A stretch of 64,000 nt of DNA from Chitinophaga japonensis (GTDB taxonomy: Bacteria; Bacteroidota; Bacteroidia; Chitinophagales; Chitinophagaceae): positions 186,001 to 250,000 of the forward strand of contig NZ_VLLG01000006.1 in assembly GCF_007830125.1 (NCBI RefSeq). Direction: 5' to 3'. The notes below the pieces were generated by a model, which saw only the letters and a list, made by a program, of their open reading frames with translations, ran no database searches and was not told the origin of the DNA. Below are positions 61,108-64,000 of this stretch, one piece after another. The position numbers were made by a program, and so were the translations under genes. Positions within the stretch are counted from its first letter, which is position 1; the number at the start of each line of letters is the position of its first letter.

Positions 61108-62196
61108 ATGAAAAATTCCGAGATCAGGGAATTCCTGCAGCGCTTTGCCGCCGGCACCTGTTCCGATGAGGAACACGAACGTTTTATCCAGTGGCTGGAC
61201 CATGCGGAGGAAGCGGAAGTAGCGGCCGCCGCACAGGCCTACGAGGCTATCCTGGAGCAACGCGCCGGCGCCGCGCCAACACCGGCCCCGGAACTGGTAC
61301 GCCTGGTGGAACAAGGGCTGGACGCCGCAGACCAGGCGGCAACAGCGCTTCCGCACCGTCATACCGTTATACGGCGTATGCAGCCGTTGCTGATGGCTGC
61401 CCTTATCACGGGGCTGCTGTTACTCGCAACAGGTATCTACTACTATGTATTCCGGGCGCCGGGCAACAACACGGACGGCCAACTGGCCGGCTTCCTGGAA
61501 AAGAACGTAGCCCGGCAGGATACCGCTGTTATCCGGCTGGACGACGGCTCCAGGATCATATTGAATGGCGGCAGCACCCTGCGCTACCAGGTCAGCTACA
61601 CGGGCAAAAAAGAACGGGAAGTATACCTGCGCGGCGAAGCGTATTTCGATATCCGGCATAATGAGCAGCAACCTTTCATCATCCATACCCGGGACCTGGA
61701 CATCATCGACCTGGGCACCATCTTCAATGTAAAGGCCTACCCGGAAGAAGCCCTTACGGAAGCCACCCTCCTGGAAGGCGCGCTCAAAGTAGTAGTGAAG
61801 AACAGCGGGGAAGGAAAGATCATGCGCAAACCAAACGAAAAGGTCACCTATTACAACCCGGATTCCCTGCTGGGCGTCCCCGCCACACCCGGGCCGGCAC
61901 ACACCGCCGCCCTGGAAATAAAACCGCTGGTGCCGGTAACGGAAGAGCATATTGTAGCCGAAACCGCCTGGATGAGCAGGCTGCTCGTTTTCCAGGACCA
62001 GTCCTTTGCGGAGCTGGCGGCCAGTATGGAAAGACGGTATAATGTGCACTTCATATTCGGCGATCCCGCCGTAAAGGCCTACCGGTATACCGGCGTCTTC
62101 CGCGACGAGTCCGTGGAACAGGCCCTGCACGAGCTGCAGCTTTCCCGCCCGTTCCGGTATACCCTGTCGGCAGACACCATCTATATCACGCAATAA
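61108..62196 (+). CDS. FecR-family anti-sigma factor
   Basis: A 362-residue membrane regulator: N-terminal sigma-binding region (MKNSEIREFLQRFAAGTCSD), span at about 92-112 (PLLMAALITGLLLLATGIYY), FecR domain (DTAVIRLDDGSRIILNGGST; YLRGEAYFDIRHNEQQPFII; DLGTIFNVKAYPEEA), and DUF4974-like C-terminal domain (AELAASMERRYNVHFIFGDP). It keeps the sigma factor upstream inactive until the receptor downstream is engaged. The 253-base gap before it carries short AUG-started frames, one overlapping its start (see findings). Confidence 0.93.
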   Translation: MKNSEIREFLQRFAAGTCSDEEHERFIQWLDHAEEAEVAAAAQAYEAILEQRAGAAPTPAPELVRLVEQGLDAADQAATALPHRHTVIRRMQPLLMAALITGLLLLATGIYYYVFRAPGNNTDGQLAGFLEKNVARQDTAVIRLDDGSRIILNGGSTLRYQVSYTGKKEREVYLRGEAYFDIRHNEQQPFIIHTRDLDIIDLGTIFNVKAYPEEALTEATLLEGALKVVVKNSGEGKIMRKPNEKVTYYNPDSLLGVPATPGPAHTAALEIKPLVPVTEEHIVAETAWMSRLLVFQDQSFAELAASMERRYNVHFIFGDPAVKAYRYTGVFRDESVEQALHELQLSRPFRYTLSADTIYITQ

Positions 62197-62270
62197 ATTC
62201 CATGTTTCACCAAAATCAATCGCCTTATGCCGGTATTTTATAACAGCGAATAACCGCTGCAAAAAAAGAA

Positions 62271-62297
62271 GCGGGAAATGTTGGTAGCATTCCCCGC
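62271..62297 (+). other. Leader hairpin upstream of the second SusC gene
   Basis: GCGGGAAATG (62271-62280) pairs with CATTCCCCGC (62288-62297), 9 of 10 with a wobble, loop TTGGTAG. A smaller CAGCG/CGCTG hairpin followed by seven A precedes it (62243-62267), and CCTCC/GGAGG (62315-62343) follows. A structured 5' leader like the one before the first SusC gene. Confidence 0.45.
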
Positions 62298-62375
62298 CCG
62301 TAAAGTCCACGAAACCTCCTGCGAGAACGAAGACGCCGGGAGGCTTCCATTATTAAACTTTAACTGCATGAATGT

Positions 62376-64000
62376 ATGAAAAAAACTTCATCCCTGCTGC
62401 CTATTGCCCGGCGGGGAAGATTTTTCAAAGTCCTGCTCTGTATGAAATGGTGTTTTATTCTTGTGCTGGCCGGTTGCCTGCAGGCAGCCGCCAAAGGATA
62501 TTCGCAGCGGAATGTCAGGCTTACCCTGGACCTAAACGATGTTACGCTCAGTAAAGCATTGTCCGTGATCGGCAAGAAGAGCGATCTCCGGTTCCTGTAC
62601 AGCAACGACCTGGTACCGGTAAACAGGCTGGTGGCCGTACACGCATCTGACAAACCGCTGAAAGACATACTGCACGACCTGCTGGCGGATATGCAGCTCC
62701 AGTACCGGATACTGGAAAATGACGTGGTGGTGATCGCTCCTGCATCGCAAAACATCCGCGTCATGCGCGTGTCCGGGCTGGTAACGGACAGCAGCGGTAC
62801 GCCGCTGGTAGGCGTATCCATCAAGGTAAAGGGTACCGACAGGGGAACCGTGACCGGCGGCGACGGCCGCTACGCCCTGGAAGCGCCGGAAGACGCTTCG
62901 CTGGTATTCAGCTACGTGGGCTTCCAGACCATGGAAGTACCGGTAAACGGCCGGCAGCAGATCAATGTTCGCCTGCCGGAAAATACCAGTGGCCTTAATG
63001 AGGTAGTAGTGGTAGGATATGGCACCCAGAAAAAAATATCCCTGACCACGGCCGTTTCCACCATCGATGCGGACCAGGTAGCAGCCCGCCACGCGCCCAA
63101 CCTGCAAAGCTCCCTGCAGGGCATGGCGCCCGGCCTTACCGTGTGGGACCAGGGCGGCGAACCAGGAGCCAACAACACCTCCTTCAATATCCGCGGGGTA
63201 ACCACCCTGGGCAGCACTGCACCCCTGTTCATCATAGACGGGGTGGAGCAGGCTTACTATGACATCAACCCGGATGATATTGCCTCGGTTTCCGTACTGA
63301 AAGATGCCGCCTCCACCGCCATTTACGGCTCCCGCGCCGCCAACGGGGTGATCCTGATCACTACCAAACGGGCAAAGAAAGGCGACATCAAGGTGCGCTA
63401 CAACGCCTGGCTGGACCTGCAGAACCTGGTGGCGGAACCGGAGCATATGGATACGGAAAGCTACCTGCGCCTGCAGAACCTGGCGTATGAGAACCGTGGC
63501 AGCAACCCGCTCTACACCGAAGAGGACATACAGCACTATGTGAGCGGGGACGACCGCCTGCGCTACCCGGTGCCCAATGACTGGTACAACCAGGTGATCC
63601 GCAAGAATGCGCCCTGGCACAATCATTCCCTGCAGGTGTCCGGCGGCGGTGAAAAACTGACCACCTTGCTGAGCGCCCGCTATATGGACCAGGAAGGCAT
63701 TTACCCGAACCGGAACATGCAACGCTACCAGCTAAGGTTGAATAACAACTTCAGGGTATCTGAAAAGATCAACCTGAACGCGGACATCAAGCTGCGCCGC
63801 CAGGACCGCTATACCACCAATCAGGTAGGCTCCGGCATCTATCACTACATGATCCACGCCTCGCAGCTCACCGTGCCCCGGTACCCGGACGGCACCTATG
63901 GCGTCAGCAAACAGGGGCGTAACCCGCTCGCCTATACGGACCCGGCCATAGCCGGCTATACGAAATCATCCAGCGACAATGCCGTGATCAACCTGCAGGG
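62376..64000 (+). CDS. SusC/RagA-family TonB-linked receptor with STN domain (3' end outside window)
   Basis: Open from ATG 62376 to the window end (541 residues seen; the family is about 1000-1150). Signal segment WCFILVLAGCLQAAAKGYSQ (about 25-44); STN domain VRLTLDLNDVTLSKALSVIG onwards (about 47-125); carboxypeptidase-like domain VTDSSGTPLVGVSIKVKGTD to VFSYVGFQTMEV; TonB-box-like NEVVVVGYGTQKKISLTTAV; plug SFNIRGVTTLGSTAPLFIID and VSVLKDAASTAIYGSRAANG; then barrel strands. The 24-residue lead before the hydrophobic core is usual for this group. A SusD partner is expected just beyond the window. Confidence 0.96.
   Translation, partial: MKKTSSLLPIARRGRFFKVLLCMKWCFILVLAGCLQAAAKGYSQRNVRLTLDLNDVTLSKALSVIGKKSDLRFLYSNDLVPVNRLVAVHASDKPLKDILHDLLADMQLQYRILENDVVVIAPASQNIRVMRVSGLVTDSSGTPLVGVSIKVKGTDRGTVTGGDGRYALEAPEDASLVFSYVGFQTMEVPVNGRQQINVRLPENTSGLNEVVVVGYGTQKKISLTTAVSTIDADQVAARHAPNLQSSLQGMAPGLTVWDQGGEPGANNTSFNIRGVTTLGSTAPLFIIDGVEQAYYDINPDDIASVSVLKDAASTAIYGSRAANGVILITTKRAKKGDIKVRYNAWLDLQNLVAEPEHMDTESYLRLQNLAYENRGSNPLYTEEDIQHYVSGDDRLRYPVPNDWYNQVIRKNAPWHNHSLQVSGGGEKLTTLLSARYMDQEGIYPNRNMQRYQLRLNNNFRVSEKINLNADIKLRRQDRYTTNQVGSGIYHYMIHASQLTVPRYPDGTYGVSKQGRNPLAYTDPAIAGYTKSSSDNAVINLQ

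Noticed and set aside
62532-63722. 396-codon minus-strand frame at the right end
   Set aside because: Antisense to the second SusC gene, whose STN, plug and TonB-box motifs are unmistakable.

Overview
The window reads as chromosomal DNA of a Bacteroidota bacterium, most likely from the Chitinophagaceae (Chitinophaga-like). Evidence: two SusC/RagA receptors (one with its SusD lipoprotein), each beside an ECF sigma factor and a FecR anti-sigma factor; promoter boxes of the TTG/TAnnTTTG type; a Sec-dependent lipoprotein N2O reductase of clade II; and a heavy-metal RND pump fused to a TolC domain. Base composition is moderately GC-rich, except for an A/T-rich patch at about 59.2-60.2 kb. I see no rRNA, tRNA, CRISPR array, transposase or phage gene.

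Layout. 0-0.5 kb: 3'-truncated 2OG-Fe(II) oxygenase. 0.6-7.7 kb: ECF sigma factor (5' end apparently frameshifted), divergent FecR, SusC and SusD, a complete cell-surface-signalling and glycan uptake unit. 7.7-11.3 kb: unknown protein, GNAT acetyltransferase, AhpD-like protein and a divergent MocR-type regulator with an evident operator. 11.5-17.2 kb: three family-2 glycosyltransferases, one unknown protein and an MsbA-like exporter, probably a surface glycan locus. 17.4-23 kb: PAP2 phosphatase and a 1517-residue CheB-CheR-PAS-histidine kinase. 23-28.2 kb: AraC regulator with a truncated tandem paralogue, then an aldehyde dehydrogenase/DUF779/small-protein unit facing a second AraC gene. 28.3-31.3 kb: DUF6320-like protein, acyltransferase and alpha/beta hydrolase. 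31.4-36.6 kb: LtaS-like sulfatase and a MacAB-like adaptor/permease/ATPase operon.

36.6-45.8 kb is a nitrous-oxide respiration and NO-defence block: cytochrome c, nosZ, a membrane protein, nosL, nosD, nosF and nosY on the plus strand. Convergent to it are a hemerythrin, a His-containing membrane protein and a Ric/YtfE-type repair protein. A 10-base motif, AATAAAAGAC, recurs upstream of the cytochrome c gene, the membrane protein and the hemerythrin; I infer a shared operator. 45.9-58.3 kb continues with metal-handling genes: a His/Cys-rich small protein, an ABC-2 transporter with two DUF3526-like permeases split by a TonB-dependent receptor gene, a second His/Cys-rich small protein, a CusA-TolC fusion and its adaptor. 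Because NosZ is a copper enzyme, the whole 37-58 kb stretch can be read as an N2O reductase locus next to copper (or other metal) supply and efflux genes. That link is inference.

58.3-60.1 kb: arginase-family protein lacking one usual metal ligand, then an A/T-rich two-gene unit resembling a toxin-antitoxin module with an ADP-ribosyltransferase-like toxin candidate. 60.3-64 kb: a second, collinear ECF sigma-FecR-SusC set, with the receptor cut by the window end.
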